A DNA stretch of 36,913 nt. It comes from Caenibius sp. GTDB lineage: Bacteria > Pseudomonadota > Alphaproteobacteria > Sphingomonadales > Sphingomonadaceae. Below the pieces are notes generated by a model. The model saw only the letters and a list, made by a program, of their open reading frames with translations, was not told the DNA's origin and did no database searches. Position 1 is the first letter of the stretch; each line of letters opens with the position of its first letter. A program made the position numbers and the translations under genes. Where the stretch lies: assembly GCA_030830695.1 (NCBI GenBank), contig JAURML010000027.1, forward strand, positions 1 through 36,913, written 5' to 3'. Shown piece by piece: positions 1-10,357 of the stretch.

Positions 1-401
1 ATGACACCTTTGAAGCCGGGATCGCCCTGACCGGCACCGAAGTGAAAAGCCTGCGTTTCGGCGAAGGGTCGATCGCGGAAAGCTATGCCGAGGTGAGGGG
101 CGGTGAAGTGTGGCTGGTCAATTCCAATATCCCCGAGTTCAGCCACGGCAATCGCTTCAATCATGAACCGAAGCGCCCGCGCAAACTGCTGCTGCACGAG
201 CGCGAGATTGCCCGGCTTCAGGGGGCGGTGGAGCGCAAGGGGATGACACTGGTCCCGCTATCGGTCTATTTCAATTCACGCGGACGGGCCAAAGTCGAAC
301 TGGCCCTTGCCAAGGGCAAGAATGCGGCGGACAAGCGCCACACCATCAAGGAACGGGACTGGAAACGGGACAAGGCGCGGCTGTTGCGCGAGCGCGGCTG
401 A
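1..401 (+). CDS. smpB: SsrA-binding protein SmpB (5' end missing)
   Basis: This is the tmRNA-binding protein of trans-translation. It brings tmRNA to stalled ribosomes so that the trapped peptide is tagged and released. The reading frame is open from base 3, so the gene begins before the window. 132 residues are visible, and full-length SmpB proteins are about 150-160, so roughly 20-25 N-terminal residues are lost. The family core is clear: the [18 protein letters not shown] stretch at the visible start, then ESYA, the [13 protein letters not shown] segment, and the basic C-terminal tail ([16 protein letters not shown]) that enters the decoding centre. The start is off the edge and cannot be assigned. 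The next gene begins 188 bases downstream on the same strand. Identification is by recognition of family motifs and is secure. Confidence 0.97.
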   Translation, partial: DTFEAGIALTGTEVKSLRFGEGSIAESYAEVRGGEVWLVNSNIPEFSHGNRFNHEPKRPRKLLLHEREIARLQGAVERKGMTLVPLSVYFNSRGRAKVELALAKGKNAADKRHTIKERDWKRDKARLLRERG

Positions 402-589
402 CGCATGTCTGCACCGCTGTGCCGATGCCCGCTTGCGCTTTGCCGCCGGCTTGGCAATGGGCTTCTTCGTTAAGCCCTTGTTCGCCAGGGCTCGCTTATC
501 GACGATACCCGCCCGCCACATTGGCGGGACAGATGAGAGTGAAGACAGGCGCGGTGATAGTAACGATAATAACCTGGACAAGGCGCAAC
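402..589. other. Gap between smpB and the DUF2062 gene
   Basis: This is non-coding sequence as far as I can see. The downstream frame stays open back to an ATG at 419, but that extension has no family resemblance. A hairpin GGGCTT-N7-AAGCCC (459-477) followed by a poor T stretch could be a weak smpB terminator. A second inverted repeat, CCCGCC-N5-GGCGGG near 510-530, has no T tail. I see no recognisable small RNA or promoter. Confidence 0.4.
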
Positions 590-1120
590 ATGCCCACCCG
601 CGAGCAGATGGAACGCAACCGTCTGGTGCGGCCTTTCGCACATCGCGTTCTGCGCTCGGAATTGTGGCGTTTCACGCGGCGTTCCGTTCCGCGCGGCGTG
701 GCGCTGGGAATTCTGGTGGGAATCATCATCCCTTTCGCCCAGATTTTCTTCGCCGCTTTGCTCAGCTTTTCGGTGCGTGCCAATGTTCCGGTCGCGGCGC
801 TGACCACATTTATCACTAATCCCTTCACAACACCGTTGATCTGGATCGTCGCTTACCGGCTTGGCAGTTGGTTGCTGCAGGTCGACGCGATGACCGTGGT
901 GGCACCAGTGAACACTGCGATGGAGCACACGGAGTTGCAGGATGCGCTGCAGTGGCTGACGGGGGCAACGCTGGTCACCGCCTTCGGTCTGGTCGTCCTC
1001 GCAATCGTTTCCGCCGCCGTCGGATATCTGGTAACCAGTCTTGGCTGGCGCCTGTGGATCGCACGCAAACGCAAGGCGCGTCTGGCAGGCATGCGAGTGC
1101 GGCTGATCGAACAGATATGA
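590..1120 (+). CDS. DUF2062 domain membrane protein
   Basis: This is a small inner-membrane protein of 176 residues whose function is unknown. The DUF2062 family is recognised from the N-terminal block (MPTREQMERN..RPFAHRVL..ELWRFTRRSVPRGVALG) and the FITNPFTTPLIW motif around residues 74-85. Three hydrophobic segments are visible at about 37-61, 68-96 and 125-150, and the protein ends in a basic tail (RKRKARLAGMRVR). I chose the ATG at 590 because the family alignment begins there, and a purine-rich AAGGCG lies just upstream. The frame is open back to 419, but the extra 57 residues do not resemble the family. cckA begins 33 bases downstream, so the two genes may be co-transcribed. The family call is confident; no function can be given. 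Confidence 0.88.
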   Translation: MPTREQMERNRLVRPFAHRVLRSELWRFTRRSVPRGVALGILVGIIIPFAQIFFAALLSFSVRANVPVAALTTFITNPFTTPLIWIVAYRLGSWLLQVDAMTVVAPVNTAMEHTELQDALQWLTGATLVTAFGLVVLAIVSAAVGYLVTSLGWRLWIARKRKARLAGMRVRLIEQI

Positions 1121-1153
1121 GGACGCAGGAGTGATCGTCAGGGGGCGTGTTTG

Positions 1154-3610
1154 ATGCCGGACATTTCGGGACAGGAATTGCGCCGCCCCGCATCGGTTGA
1201 GCTTTATGCAGTTGTGCTGGCCCTGCTGGCCAGCCTGGCCCTGATTTGGGGCATCACCGGTGAACCGCTCGTGGCAGTGGCCTATGGCGGCACGCTGCTG
1301 GTGCTTGGAGTTGCCGGATTTGCAATGTCCCGGCGCCGCACGGTGCCCCATGCCGATGTGCCCGGCGAAGCTGACTGGTCAGTCACCGTTGCGGCGATTG
1401 AGCAGCCGGATTGCGCCATTGCGATCACGGACCGCGCTAATCGTCTGGTATGCGCCAATTCCGCCTTTCAGAAATGGTTCGGCGTGGAACATGCCCCGCC
1501 TGAAATCAGGGTGGATGGGCCATCGCACGAGCGGCTGGCCAGGGCGGCGCGCGCCGCCTGGCGCGATGGTTCGGCACGGGCCGAACACATCGCCGCTGCT
1601 GATGCTGGCGGATTGTGCTGGGATGCGGCGGTGGTGTGTTGCGGGCGTGGCGGCGATTACCTGTCCTGGCGATTCGAACCGGTTGTTGCGGCTGACCCGG
1701 TCGAAACGATGGCGCAGGTCCTTGCCGGCAGCATCGGCGCCTGTTTTTCTGCCGCCGGCGTCGAAGCGGCAATCGTTGGGCCGGAAGGCGCGATTCGCGC
1801 GGCCAGTGCCGGCTTTGCGGGCCGCACCTCAGGTGATGCGAGCGCCAGCATGGCTGGTCAGGATTTCGCCAGCCTGCTGCGGGTCGATGAGCGCGATCGC
1901 ATCTATTTCGCGCGTGAAGGGCGGCAGGGCGATCCGCAAACGCTGGTTCAGGTTCCGCTTGGCGATCCGCGCGAGGCGGACGGGATGCCGTCTGCGGATA
2001 TGACCCCTTCGCTGATGCTGTTGCTCGATTCGGGCATAGGTATCGGCGGCGGAGCGGTGGCCGAAGGCGGTTCAGCTCCCCAGCTTGACGCGCTGCTGGC
2101 GCAGTTGCCGCTGGGTCTGGCGCTGGCGGATCGTGACGGGCGGTTCCTGTTTGCCAATGCGGCATTCCAGCGCGCAGCAGGCATTGAAGGCAAGCCGCTG
2201 CCGCCCTATCCGTCCGATCTGGTGGTCCGCGAAGACAAGGCTGCGCTGGTCGACGCGGTGCGCCGCTTTGCGCAGGGCGCGCCGAGTTCGGGGGACATGG
2301 CGGTGCGCCTGCGGCGGATGGCGGACGAACCGGTTTCGCTTGGCCTTGCCGGGGTGCGCGGTCTGGGCGAAGCGGCAGTGCTGCTGAGCCTGGTTGACAC
2401 GACGGAGGAGGCGCGGCTCAAGCGGCAGGTGGCGCAGGCGACCAAGATGCAGGCGGTGGGGCAACTTGCCGGCGGCGTGGCGCATGATTTCAACAATGTG
2501 CTGACTGCCATCATTGGCTATTGCGACCTGATGCTGCTGCGCCATACGCCGGGTGACAGCGATTATGACGATATCCAGCAGATCCGCGCCAATTCCAATC
2601 GCGCCGCATCGCTCACGCGACAGCTGCTCGCTTTTTCGCGCCAGCAAACGCTCCGCCCTGAAATCCTGCAATTGCCGGATGTCGTTTCTGAAGTATCGCA
2701 ATTGCTGAAGCGGCTGCTGGGCGAAAAGATCAAGTTCAAGGTCCACCATGACCGCGATCTGGGTGCTGTCCGGGCTGACCCGCAGCAACTTGAACAGGTG
2801 ATCGTCAACCTTGCCGTCAATGCCCGCGATGCGATGCATGCACGCGGTGACGGATCGGGCCAGCTGACCATGGCCACGCGGCGCATCATGGCCGCTGACA
2901 TTCGCCGGATGAAGAGCGATATCATCCCGATCGGCGATTATACGGCGCTGATCGTGGAAGATACCGGCGGCGGCGTCCCGCCCGAATTCCTGGGCAAGAT
3001 ATTCGAGCCATTCTTCACCACGAAGGAGAAGGGGAAGGGGACCGGCCTCGGCCTCTCGACCGTTTACGGCATCGTCAAGCAGTCGGGTGGCTTCATCTTT
3101 GCCGAGAATGTGCCCGGTGCGGCCGGAGGCCGGGCAGTGGGCGCGCGCTTCATCGTCTATCTGCCGGTTCATCATGCAGTGGCGGAAAGCCGGACGGAAC
3201 GGCCGGTCGCAAAGCAGGCAAGCTGGTCGGGCGGCGGGCGTATCCTGCTGGTAGAGGATGAAGACATGGTCCGGGCGGTTGCCGAACGTGCGCTGGCGCG
3301 CGAAGGCTATGAGATTGTCACGGCCGCCGATGGAGAGGAAGGGCTGGAGCATGTCACTGATTGCGGGCGCTTTGACCTGGTCGTAAGCGATGTGGTCATG
3401 CCCGGCATGGACGGCCCCGCGATGGCCCGCGAACTGCGCAAGATCGCGCCCGACCTGCCGGTACTGTTCATGTCGGGCTATGCCGAGGAACAACTGCGTA
3501 ACCAGATTGACCTTGAGAACATGCATTTCATTGCCAAACCGTTTTCGGTCCAGCAGATCGGCGAAAAAGTGGCGGAAGTGTTGAGTTCTGCCCGCCATAT
3601 CTCGAGCTGA
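1154..3610 (+). CDS. cckA: Hybrid sensor histidine kinase CckA
   Basis: This is the bifunctional kinase/phosphatase at the top of the CckA-ChpT-CtrA/CpdR phosphorelay that controls the alphaproteobacterial cell cycle or motility. The protein has 818 residues. Two membrane helices lie at about 17-34 and 39-57, followed by PAS-like regions near 75-115 and 310-420. The HisKA dimerisation domain has the H-box GGVAHDFNN with phospho-acceptor His444. The ATPase domain has its N-box ([10 protein letters not shown], about 550), G1 (DTGGGVP, about 603) and GTGLGL (about 628). A C-terminal receiver (about 695-818) contains EDED, Asp746 in [10 protein letters not shown], and FMSGYAEE. This order and the H-box are typical of CckA. 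I chose ATG 1154 because AGGGGG lies about 8 bases upstream; an in-frame TTG directly precedes it. The gene ends 10 bases before the recA LexA box. Confidence 0.93.
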   Translation: MPDISGQELRRPASVELYAVVLALLASLALIWGITGEPLVAVAYGGTLLVLGVAGFAMSRRRTVPHADVPGEADWSVTVAAIEQPDCAIAITDRANRLVCANSAFQKWFGVEHAPPEIRVDGPSHERLARAARAAWRDGSARAEHIAAADAGGLCWDAAVVCCGRGGDYLSWRFEPVVAADPVETMAQVLAGSIGACFSAAGVEAAIVGPEGAIRAASAGFAGRTSGDASASMAGQDFASLLRVDERDRIYFAREGRQGDPQTLVQVPLGDPREADGMPSADMTPSLMLLLDSGIGIGGGAVAEGGSAPQLDALLAQLPLGLALADRDGRFLFANAAFQRAAGIEGKPLPPYPSDLVVREDKAALVDAVRRFAQGAPSSGDMAVRLRRMADEPVSLGLAGVRGLGEAAVLLSLVDTTEEARLKRQVAQATKMQAVGQLAGGVAHDFNNVLTAIIGYCDLMLLRHTPGDSDYDDIQQIRANSNRAASLTRQLLAFSRQQTLRPEILQLPDVVSEVSQLLKRLLGEKIKFKVHHDRDLGAVRADPQQLEQVIVNLAVNARDAMHARGDGSGQLTMATRRIMAADIRRMKSDIIPIGDYTALIVEDTGGGVPPEFLGKIFEPFFTTKEKGKGTGLGLSTVYGIVKQSGGFIFAENVPGAAGGRAVGARFIVYLPVHHAVAESRTERPVAKQASWSGGGRILLVEDEDMVRAVAERALAREGYEIVTAADGEEGLEHVTDCGRFDLVVSDVVMPGMDGPAMARELRKIAPDLPVLFMSGYAEEQLRNQIDLENMHFIAKPFSVQQIGEKVAEVLSSARHISS

Positions 3611-3620
3611 AAAAATTTTC

Positions 3621-3658
3621 GTTCCCTACTTGTTCCATAAGAACAAACGCGATACAAA
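3621..3658 (+). promoter_or_regulatory. recA LexA (SOS) box and promoter
   Basis: GTTCCCTACTTGTTC at 3621-3635 fits the alphaproteobacterial LexA box GTTC-N7-GTTC exactly. Its second half-site also forms a perfect palindrome, TTGTTC-N5-GAACAA (3630-3646). A promoter can be read as -35 TTGTTC (3630-3635), a 17-base spacer and -10 TACAAA (3653-3658), which places the operator over the -35 element. The box match is seen directly. The exact -10 and the start of transcription are inferred. Confidence 0.85.
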
Positions 3659-3713
3659 CTCTGCAGGCAGATCGGAACGCAAGGCCGATTTGGAAACTGA
3701 CGGAGGTCATGGC

Positions 3714-4784
3714 ATGGCGACGCAACTGAAACTGGTTGAAGGTAAGGACAGGGATTCGATGGATCGTCAAAAGGCGCTCGAAGCTGCGCTCGCACAGATT
3801 GACCGTGCGTTCGGCAAGGGTTCGGCGATGAAGCTGGGCAGCCGCGAAGCGATGCAGGTGGAAGCGATTTCAACCGGCTCGCTTGGACTCGATATTGCAC
3901 TGGGCGTTGGCGGTCTGCCGCGTGGCCGCGTGATCGAGGTCTATGGGCCGGAAAGCTCGGGCAAGACCACGCTGGCGCTCCATGTCATCGCCGAAGCGCA
4001 GAAGACGGGCGGGACCGCGGCATTCGTGGATGCCGAGCATGCGCTTGACCCTGCCTATGCCAAGAAACTTGGTGTGGATATTGACGAATTGATCGTCTCG
4101 CAGCCCGATACGGGCGAACAGGCACTGGAAATCGTCGATACGCTCGTGCGCTCCAACGCGATTGATGTGCTGGTGGTCGATTCGGTGGCCGCGCTGGTGC
4201 CCCGGGCTGAAATCGAAGGGGAAATGGGCGACAGTCACGTTGGCCTGCAGGCCCGGTTGATGAGCCAGTCCCTGCGCAAGCTTACCGGTTCGATCAGCCG
4301 GTCACGCTGCATGGTGATCTTCATCAACCAGCTGCGCATGAAGATCGGGGTCATGTATGGTAACCCGGAAACGACCACGGGCGGCAATGCGCTGAAATTT
4401 TATGCCTCGGTCCGTCTCGACATCCGTCGTATCGGTCAGGTGAAGGAACGTGACGAAATCACCGGCAATGCGACGCGGGTGAAAGTGGTCAAGAACAAGG
4501 TCGCGCCGCCTTTCAAGCAGGTCGAATTCGACATCATGTATGGCGAAGGAATTTCCAAGGTCGGCGAAATCATCGATCTTGGCGTCAAGGCCGGACTAGT
4601 CGAAAAATCGGGTTCCTGGTTCAGCTATGACAGCATTCGAATTGGCCAGGGGCGTGAGAATGCCAAGCAATATCTGAAGGATAATCCGGAAGTTTGCGAT
4701 CGTCTGGAAGCTGCAATTCGCGGCCGAACCGATCAGGTCGCCGAGGAGATGATGTCGGGTCCGGACGCGGACGACGACGCCTGA
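3714..4784 (+). CDS. recA: Recombinase RecA
   Basis: RecA is the DNA-dependent ATPase that forms filaments on single-stranded DNA, catalyses strand exchange and triggers LexA self-cleavage in the SOS response. It has 356 residues, normal for the family. Visible motifs are the Walker A GPESSGKT at 78-85, Walker B LVVDS near 152-156, the DNA-binding loop region ([23 protein letters not shown]), the INQLR motif, the [17 protein letters not shown] block and an acidic C-terminus (PDADDDA). The frame is open upstream to a TTG at 3630. That codon sits inside the LexA operator, so I start at ATG 3714, which has GGAGG about 8 bases before it. The SOS box at 3621-3635 implies DNA-damage induction. An intrinsic terminator follows at 4825. 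Confidence 0.98.
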   Translation: MATQLKLVEGKDRDSMDRQKALEAALAQIDRAFGKGSAMKLGSREAMQVEAISTGSLGLDIALGVGGLPRGRVIEVYGPESSGKTTLALHVIAEAQKTGGTAAFVDAEHALDPAYAKKLGVDIDELIVSQPDTGEQALEIVDTLVRSNAIDVLVVDSVAALVPRAEIEGEMGDSHVGLQARLMSQSLRKLTGSISRSRCMVIFINQLRMKIGVMYGNPETTTGGNALKFYASVRLDIRRIGQVKERDEITGNATRVKVVKNKVAPPFKQVEFDIMYGEGISKVGEIIDLGVKAGLVEKSGSWFSYDSIRIGQGRENAKQYLKDNPEVCDRLEAAIRGRTDQVAEEMMSGPDADDDA

Positions 4785-4824
4785 TCCTCAAGAGGCGCGC
4801 TGACCTGCGCGCTTGCGGAAACGG

Positions 4825-4865
4825 GGCCGACGCGAATTGCCTTTATTGGCGCGCGTCGGCCTTTT
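4825..4865 (+). terminator. Intrinsic terminator after recA
   Basis: A perfect 10-base stem, GGCCGACGCG (4825-4834) and CGCGTCGGCC (4852-4861), encloses a 17-base loop and is followed by TTTT. It lies 40 bases after the recA stop and separates recA from the methyltransferase gene. Confidence 0.8.
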
Positions 4866-4910
4866 CCATTTCCCCCTTGCAGTCTGTGGATGGGCGGCTA
4901 GACCCGGCAG

Positions 4911-5735
4911 ATGGCAACCAAAGCTGACTGGCAGGATGCGACGGGCAAGGTCTGGGCGCGCAGCTTCGACCGGACTGACCGTGCGTTCGCGGGCCTGACC
5001 CAGATCATGCTGGAACGGCTCTCGTCCATGCCAGGCGAGACGATACTCGACATTGGCTGCGGGGCGGGGGAATTGTCGATCGCGCTTGCCACGGCGCGCC
5101 CGCATGCACGGATCACGGGCATCGATGTGTCGTCTGAATTGATCGAGACATCGCGTCGGCGCGGCGCGGCCTGCCCCAATCTTGCTTTTGAATGTGCCGA
5201 TGCCGCCATTTGGACCGATCCGGCGTTTAGCCCGGACCTGCTCACGTCGCGTCACGGGGTGATGTTCTTCGACGACCCCGCAGCCGCGTTCGGCAATTTC
5301 CATGCGATTGCGCAAGCCGGTGGGCGCTTGCTCTTTTCCTGTTTTCGCCAGCCTTCGCTGAATGCCTGGGTGACTGAGCCTTCCCGTTTGCTCGACCTGC
5401 CCGCTCCGGACGACCCCTTCGCACCCGGGCCGTTTGTTTTTGCGGATGAGGATCGCACCCGTTCGATCCTTTCGAAGGCAGGCTGGCGCGACATTGCTTT
5501 CGAGCCGGTGGATTTCGGTTTCGTGGTTGGTGCGGGTGACGATCCGGTCTCGGATGCGCTCGCGTTCTTTCGCAAGATCGGGCCGCCTGCGCGGGTCCTG
5601 TTCGAAATGGACGAAGCGGCGCGTGACGACGCACTGGGCAGGATTGCGCGCTGGCTCGCGGGCAAACCGCATGATGGAGGGGTGCTTGCCTTGCCTGCAG
5701 CGGCATGGATCGTTACCGCCCGCAAGGCAGGTTGA
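4911..5735 (+). CDS. Class I SAM-dependent methyltransferase
   Basis: This is a 274-residue soluble protein with the seven-strand Rossmann methyltransferase fold. Motif I is ILDIGCGAGE at 45-54, followed by the acidic end of strand 2 in GIDVS (about 70) and an acidic residue in ECADAA (motif III region). An HGVMFFDDP stretch stands where motif IV usually lies, and AQAGGRLLFSCF matches the post-motif strand. It resembles the UbiE/Methyltransf_11-25 group, but nothing here names the substrate. The gene starts 45 bases after the recA terminator and ends 72 bases before alaS on the same strand. I see no strong Shine-Dalgarno before ATG 4911. It could modify a small molecule, RNA or protein; only the broad class is supported. 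Confidence 0.85.
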   Translation: MATKADWQDATGKVWARSFDRTDRAFAGLTQIMLERLSSMPGETILDIGCGAGELSIALATARPHARITGIDVSSELIETSRRRGAACPNLAFECADAAIWTDPAFSPDLLTSRHGVMFFDDPAAAFGNFHAIAQAGGRLLFSCFRQPSLNAWVTEPSRLLDLPAPDDPFAPGPFVFADEDRTRSILSKAGWRDIAFEPVDFGFVVGAGDDPVSDALAFFRKIGPPARVLFEMDEAARDDALGRIARWLAGKPHDGGVLALPAAAWIVTARKAG

Positions 5736-5807
5736 AGGGCGGGTTCATGCGCGCTGGCGCGGTTTATACGCTTGTCCAGGCCCGATGGCTCGCCTAACTG
5801 GCAGCGC

Positions 5808-8465
5808 ATGACTTCTACGAACGATATCCGCCGCTCATTCCTCGCGTTTTTCGAAGCGAACGGGCACGAGCCGGTGCCGTCCGCGCCGCTCGTTCCTTAT
5901 AACGATCCCACGCTGATGTTCGTCAACGCGGGCATGGTCCCGTTCAAAAACGTGTTTACCGGCCTTGAAACCCGGGAAATTCCTCGCGCTGCCAGTTCGC
6001 AGAAATGCGTGCGGGCAGGGGGCAAGCATAATGATCTCGATAATGTCGGCTACACCGCCCGCCACCACACGTTCTTTGAAATGCTGGGCAATTTTTCCTT
6101 CGGCGATTATTTCAAGGAACAGGCGATCATCCACGCCTGGACCCTGCTGACCAAGGAATGGGCGATCTCGCCAGACAAGCTCACCGCCACAGTCTACCAC
6201 ACTGACGATGAAGCTTTCGATCTTTGGCGCAAGATTTCAGGCCTGCCGGAAAGCCGGATCATTCGAATTCCCACCAATGACAATTTCTGGTCAATGGGCG
6301 ACACCGGCCCGTGCGGACCGTGCAGCGAGATATTCTACGATCATGGCGACCATATTCCGGGCGGACCGCCCGGATCTCCTGATGAGGATGGGGATCGTTT
6401 TATCGAGATATGGAATCTGGTCTTCATGCAGTTCGACCAGGCGGCAGACGGAACCCGCAGTTCGCTCCCGCATCCCTCGATTGACACGGGGATGGGGCTG
6501 GAACGCATTTCGGCCGTCATGCAGGGCGTGCATGACAATTACGATATCGACACATTCCGCGAACTGATCGCGGCGTCCGAAGGGCTGACCGGGGTCAAGG
6601 CGCAGGGTGACCAGCGCGCAAGCCATCGGGTAATCGCCGATCATTTGCGCTCGACCAGCTTTCTGCTGGCTGACGGGGTGCTGCCCTCGAATGAAGGGCG
6701 CGGCTATGTCCTGCGCCGGATCATGCGCCGCGCCATGCGTCACGCGCATCTGCTGGGCGCGAAGGACCCGCTCATGCACCGGCTGGTGCCCGCGTTGGTC
6801 AGCGAGATGGGTCAGGCCTACCCCGAACTGGTGCGCGCGCAACCGCTGATCGAGGAAGTGCTGGAACGGGAAGAAACCCGTTTCCGCCAGACGCTCGACA
6901 AGGGGCTGAAGCTGCTCGACGACGCGACGTCGGCATTGAGCGAGGGTGACGAGCTGCCCGGTGAAACCGCCTTCAGGCTCTACGACACTTACGGTTTTCC
7001 CTATGACCTGACCGAAGATGCGCTGCGCGCCCGCGGAATCGGGGTGGATCGCGCCGGGTTTGACGAGGCGATGGCCGGACAGAAGGCAGCCGCGCGGGCG
7101 GCGTGGAAAGGTTCCGGTGCGGCGGCGGATGGCGAATACTGGTTCGACATTGCCGAGCGCGAGGGGGCGAGCGAATTTACCGGTTATGCTTCCACCCGGG
7201 GTGAGGGCAATGTCGTCGCCCTGATCCTGGATGGGAAGGAAGTGACTGCCGCCGCTGCGGGCGACGAGGTCATTGTCCTGACCAACCAGACGCCGTTCTA
7301 CGGCGAAAGCGGCGGCCAGGCGGGCGATAGCGGCAGCATCAGTACCCCCGCAGGCCTGTTGATCGAGGTTCGGGATACCTCGAAGCCGCTGGGGCGGCTT
7401 CATGCGCATCACGGCACGATCAAGGCCGGGGCCATCGCGCTGGGCGATACGGTCCATCTTGAGGTGGATAGCGCGCGCCGAGACGCGATCCGCGCCAATC
7501 ATTCCGCCACACATCTGCTTCATGCGGCATTGCGTAACCGGCTGGGCCAGCACGTGACGCAAAAGGGATCGCTCGTGGCTGAGGAGCGGTTGCGCTTCGA
7601 TTTCTCGCATCCCAAGCCGCTGACGGACGAGGATATGGCGGCGGTCGAGGCGGAAGTGAACGCCGAAATCCGCCTCAACGAACCGGTCGTGACGCGGCTG
7701 ATGAGCCCGGAAGATGCGATCGATGCGGGGGCGATGGCCCTGTTCGGCGAGAAATATGGCGAGGAAGTTCGGGTCCTTTCCATGGGCCGGAACAACTGGA
7801 GCGGCACGGGCCGCAGCTATTCGGTTGAGTTATGCGGCGGGACGCATGTGAAGGCACTGGGCGATATCGGCCTGTTCAGGATCATTTCGGAAAGCGCCGT
7901 GTCGTCTGGCGTGCGCCGGATCGAGGCGCTGACCGGGGAAGCGGCGCGGCAATGGCTGGTCGGACGCGAGGATGCGCTGAAGGCGATTGCCGGTGCGCTC
8001 AAATCCGCGCCGGATGACGCGGTGAGCCGGGTCGCGACGCTGATCGAGGAACGCAAGCGGCTGGAACGCGAACTTGCGGATGCCAGGAAGGCGCTTGCTC
8101 TGGGTGACGGCGCGGCAGGTCAGGCCGCCGCCGATGAAGACATCAATGGTGTGAAATTCTCGGGCCAGGTGCTGGAAGGGCTCGACCCCAAGGAACTGCG
8201 CGGCCTGCTTGACGAGGCGAAGAAGCGGCTTGGTTCGGGCGTGGCCGCGGTCTGCGCCGTCAATGATGGCAAGGCCGCCTTCGCGGCGGCCGTGACAGAC
8301 GATCTGGCGGGCCGCATCAGCGCGGTCGATCTGGTGCGCGCGGGCGTTGCGGCACTGGGCGGTAAGGGGGGCGGTGGCCGCCCTGACATGGCGCAGGGCG
8401 GCGGGCCGGATGGCGACAAGGCAGAAGCGGCGCTGGCGGCGGTAAGGGACGTGCTGGCCGGCTAG
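5808..8465 (+). CDS. alaS: Alanyl-tRNA synthetase
   Basis: AlaRS charges tRNA-Ala with alanine and edits mischarged Ser/Gly. The protein has 885 residues, typical for a bacterial AlaRS. The N-terminal catalytic domain shows motif 1-2 features ([54 protein letters not shown]) and motif 3 ([12 protein letters not shown]). The editing domain has zinc ligands in NHSATH (His565, His569) and CGGTH (Cys676, His680). A glycine-rich C-Ala domain ends the protein ([16 protein letters not shown]). I chose ATG 5808; an in-frame TTG at 5772 would add 12 residues with no family support. recA, a methyltransferase and alaS run in the same direction. The stop codon overlaps that of the convergent kefB by four bases. 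Confidence 0.98.
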   Translation: MTSTNDIRRSFLAFFEANGHEPVPSAPLVPYNDPTLMFVNAGMVPFKNVFTGLETREIPRAASSQKCVRAGGKHNDLDNVGYTARHHTFFEMLGNFSFGDYFKEQAIIHAWTLLTKEWAISPDKLTATVYHTDDEAFDLWRKISGLPESRIIRIPTNDNFWSMGDTGPCGPCSEIFYDHGDHIPGGPPGSPDEDGDRFIEIWNLVFMQFDQAADGTRSSLPHPSIDTGMGLERISAVMQGVHDNYDIDTFRELIAASEGLTGVKAQGDQRASHRVIADHLRSTSFLLADGVLPSNEGRGYVLRRIMRRAMRHAHLLGAKDPLMHRLVPALVSEMGQAYPELVRAQPLIEEVLEREETRFRQTLDKGLKLLDDATSALSEGDELPGETAFRLYDTYGFPYDLTEDALRARGIGVDRAGFDEAMAGQKAAARAAWKGSGAAADGEYWFDIAEREGASEFTGYASTRGEGNVVALILDGKEVTAAAAGDEVIVLTNQTPFYGESGGQAGDSGSISTPAGLLIEVRDTSKPLGRLHAHHGTIKAGAIALGDTVHLEVDSARRDAIRANHSATHLLHAALRNRLGQHVTQKGSLVAEERLRFDFSHPKPLTDEDMAAVEAEVNAEIRLNEPVVTRLMSPEDAIDAGAMALFGEKYGEEVRVLSMGRNNWSGTGRSYSVELCGGTHVKALGDIGLFRIISESAVSSGVRRIEALTGEAARQWLVGREDALKAIAGALKSAPDDAVSRVATLIEERKRLERELADARKALALGDGAAGQAAADEDINGVKFSGQVLEGLDPKELRGLLDEAKKRLGSGVAAVCAVNDGKAAFAAAVTDDLAGRISAVDLVRAGVAALGGKGGGGRPDMAQGGGPDGDKAEAALAAVRDVLAG

Positions 8466-10228
8466 GCCTCGGTGGTAGAGGTGCGCAGCTTGGGCTTGTA
8501 GCCCAACTTGCCTTCTTCCTGAATCTGGGCGCGATATTCGTCCCGCTTTTCGTGAATCGAGGCGATCACCGGGCCCATCGCCACACCCAGATCGACAAGA
8601 ACCGCCTCTGAAAGTTGCAGTGAGCTCTCCAGAGTTTCGGGCACAGCATGGCTGGCCCCGGCCCGGTAAAGGGCAGCGGCATGGCTGGTGTCGCGCGCAC
8701 GGGTAATGATTGCCAGATCGGGGAACTGGGTGCGCAGCTTGCGGGTGAGGCTTTGCGTCAGGATTGGTTCGTCCATCGTCAAGATGACGGCAGGTGCGGT
8801 TTCAATTCCCAGTCGCTGCAGGACGTCGTTGCGGGCAGCGTTGCCAAATATTGCCTGGTATCCTTCTGCCTTGGCTTCGCGGATCAGATCGGCATCGGTG
8901 TCGAGCCCGACAAAGGACTTGCCATGGACTGTCAGCATGTCAGCAACGAGGCGGCCCACGCGGCCAAAGCCGATGATGATGACCCGTGCGTCCCCTGCGC
9001 CGTCCAGCTCGAACCCGCCTGCACCGGCGTGTTCAATGCGGCGGCCGACCATCCGGCCCAGCTTGGCGAGCAGGGGCGTCACGGTCAGGCCGATAGCAGT
9101 CACGATCTGCCAGAACATCGCGGTGCCGGGTTGAATCAGCAGGGCCTGAGTTGCCGTCGCCAGCACGATCAGCGTGGTTTCGGAAGGGCTGGCCATCAAG
9201 ATGCCGGTTTCAGTGGCGGTGCTGCGCCGCGCCCCCATGAGGCGCAGCAGCACGCTGGTAACCAGTGCTTTCAGGGTAAGCACGCCAACGACCGCGAGGG
9301 CGATCGAACCGAGATTTTCCCAGATCGTCATGAGGTCAATGCTCATGCCAACGGTGATGAGGAATATCCCCAGCGCCAGCCCCTTGAACGGTTCGGTGAT
9401 GCCTTCCACTTCGGTGTGATATTCGGTTTCCGCGATCAGCAGGCCCGCCAGCAGCGCACCGACAATGGGCGAAAGCCCGGCTGCAGAGGTGGCCAGGCTG
9501 GCGCCGATCACCACCAGCAGGCTCGCCGCCAGGAACAGCTCAGGGCTCTTGGTGCGCGCGGCCTGCGCAAACAGGCGCGGCAGGGCGAGCCGTCCGACCA
9601 CCATCATTCCGATCACCACCAGCGCGCCAACCCAAAGCGTTTCGACCAGATTGTTGACGCCGTCGCTTGCAGCATAGGGAGCCAGTGCGCCGAGCAGGAA
9701 GATAATCGGCACGATGGCGATATCCTCGAACAGCAACATGGACAGCGCGGCGCGGCCCACCGGAGTTTTCGTGCCGGAAATCGGCAGCACCAGGGCAGTG
9801 GATGAGAGGGCCAGCGCCAGACCAAGGCCCAGTGCGCCTGTCCAGTATTGTCCAAGCATCGAAAGAAATGCCGCCAGCAGGCCGGATATGAAGATCAGTT
9901 CAAGTGCGCCCAGCCCGAACACCAGCCTGCGCATCGACCACAGCCGGTTGAAGGACAGTTCCAGCCCGATTGTGAACAGCAGCAGGATAATGCCGAACTC
10001 CGCAAAGGGTTCCAGCCCTTCCGGGTCGGTTATGGTGATATGGGCGAGCCACGGATGTTCATAGACCATCCGGCCCAGGCCAAACGGTCCAACGGCCAGC
10101 CCGACCAGAATGAAGCCAATGATCGGCGTGATACGGAAGCGCGCAAAAACAGGAATGACGATGCCCGCCGCGCCAAGAATGACGAGCGCATCGGATAGAA
10201 CAGGGGAGTTGGAAAGCTCTGCCGCCAT
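8462..10228 (-). CDS. Monovalent cation:proton antiporter (KefB/CPA2 type)
   Basis: This is an inner-membrane K+ or Na+/H+ exchanger with a cytoplasmic nucleotide-binding domain, 588 residues long. The N-terminal two thirds is a string of about 12-13 hydrophobic segments with CPA2 landmarks ([51 protein letters not shown]). The C-terminal third is a TrkA-N/RCK domain starting around [12 protein letters not shown], with the dinucleotide motif GFGRVG and the acidic residue in GLDTD. I chose ATG 10228 with AGGGG 9 bases upstream; the frame extends to GTG 10234 and TTG 10237. Known KefB/KefC proteins are glutathione-gated K+ efflux systems. No ancillary KefF/KefG gene is next to this one, so gating and ion are open. 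The gene ends convergently on alaS. Confidence 0.9.
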   Translation of the reverse strand: MAAELSNSPVLSDALVILGAAGIVIPVFARFRITPIIGFILVGLAVGPFGLGRMVYEHPWLAHITITDPEGLEPFAEFGIILLLFTIGLELSFNRLWSMRRLVFGLGALELIFISGLLAAFLSMLGQYWTGALGLGLALALSSTALVLPISGTKTPVGRAALSMLLFEDIAIVPIIFLLGALAPYAASDGVNNLVETLWVGALVVIGMMVVGRLALPRLFAQAARTKSPELFLAASLLVVIGASLATSAAGLSPIVGALLAGLLIAETEYHTEVEGITEPFKGLALGIFLITVGMSIDLMTIWENLGSIALAVVGVLTLKALVTSVLLRLMGARRSTATETGILMASPSETTLIVLATATQALLIQPGTAMFWQIVTAIGLTVTPLLAKLGRMVGRRIEHAGAGGFELDGAGDARVIIIGFGRVGRLVADMLTVHGKSFVGLDTDADLIREAKAEGYQAIFGNAARNDVLQRLGIETAPAVILTMDEPILTQSLTRKLRTQFPDLAIITRARDTSHAAALYRAGASHAVPETLESSLQLSEAVLVDLGVAMGPVIASIHEKRDEYRAQIQEEGKLGYKPKLRTSTTEA

Positions 10229-10357
10229 TGCCACCAACCCCTATCCCGCGTCCGCGAAAAAGGCCAGCATGGCGCGCGTGCGATCGGTCAACCGCCGCCC
10301 GGCCGCGCCTGCCGGACGACGAGGCGCGCCTTGGCTCCGGTTGCGCTCATGCCCCGC

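Noticed and set aside
2072-3598. 508-codon minus-strand open frame inside cckA
   Set aside because: Antisense shadow with unusual amino-acid composition; cckA itself is unambiguous.
5736-5807. Possible T-box or other leader regulation before alaS
   Set aside because: Only 72 bases long, no T-box sequence or terminator hairpin, and T-boxes are not expected in alphaproteobacteria.
6291-7610. 439-codon minus-strand open frame inside alaS
   Set aside because: Antisense shadow of alaS.
8648-9805. 385-codon plus-strand open frame across kefB
   Set aside because: Low-complexity, Gln/Gly/His-rich antisense translation with no domain.
10229-10357. Possible gene remnant downstream of icd: a 20-codon frame from 10350 and a second short frame (LTDRTRAMLAFFADAG) in another phase
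   Set aside because: Too short, no family match by eye, and joining the two pieces needs a frameshift; treated as a 129-base gap with no feature.
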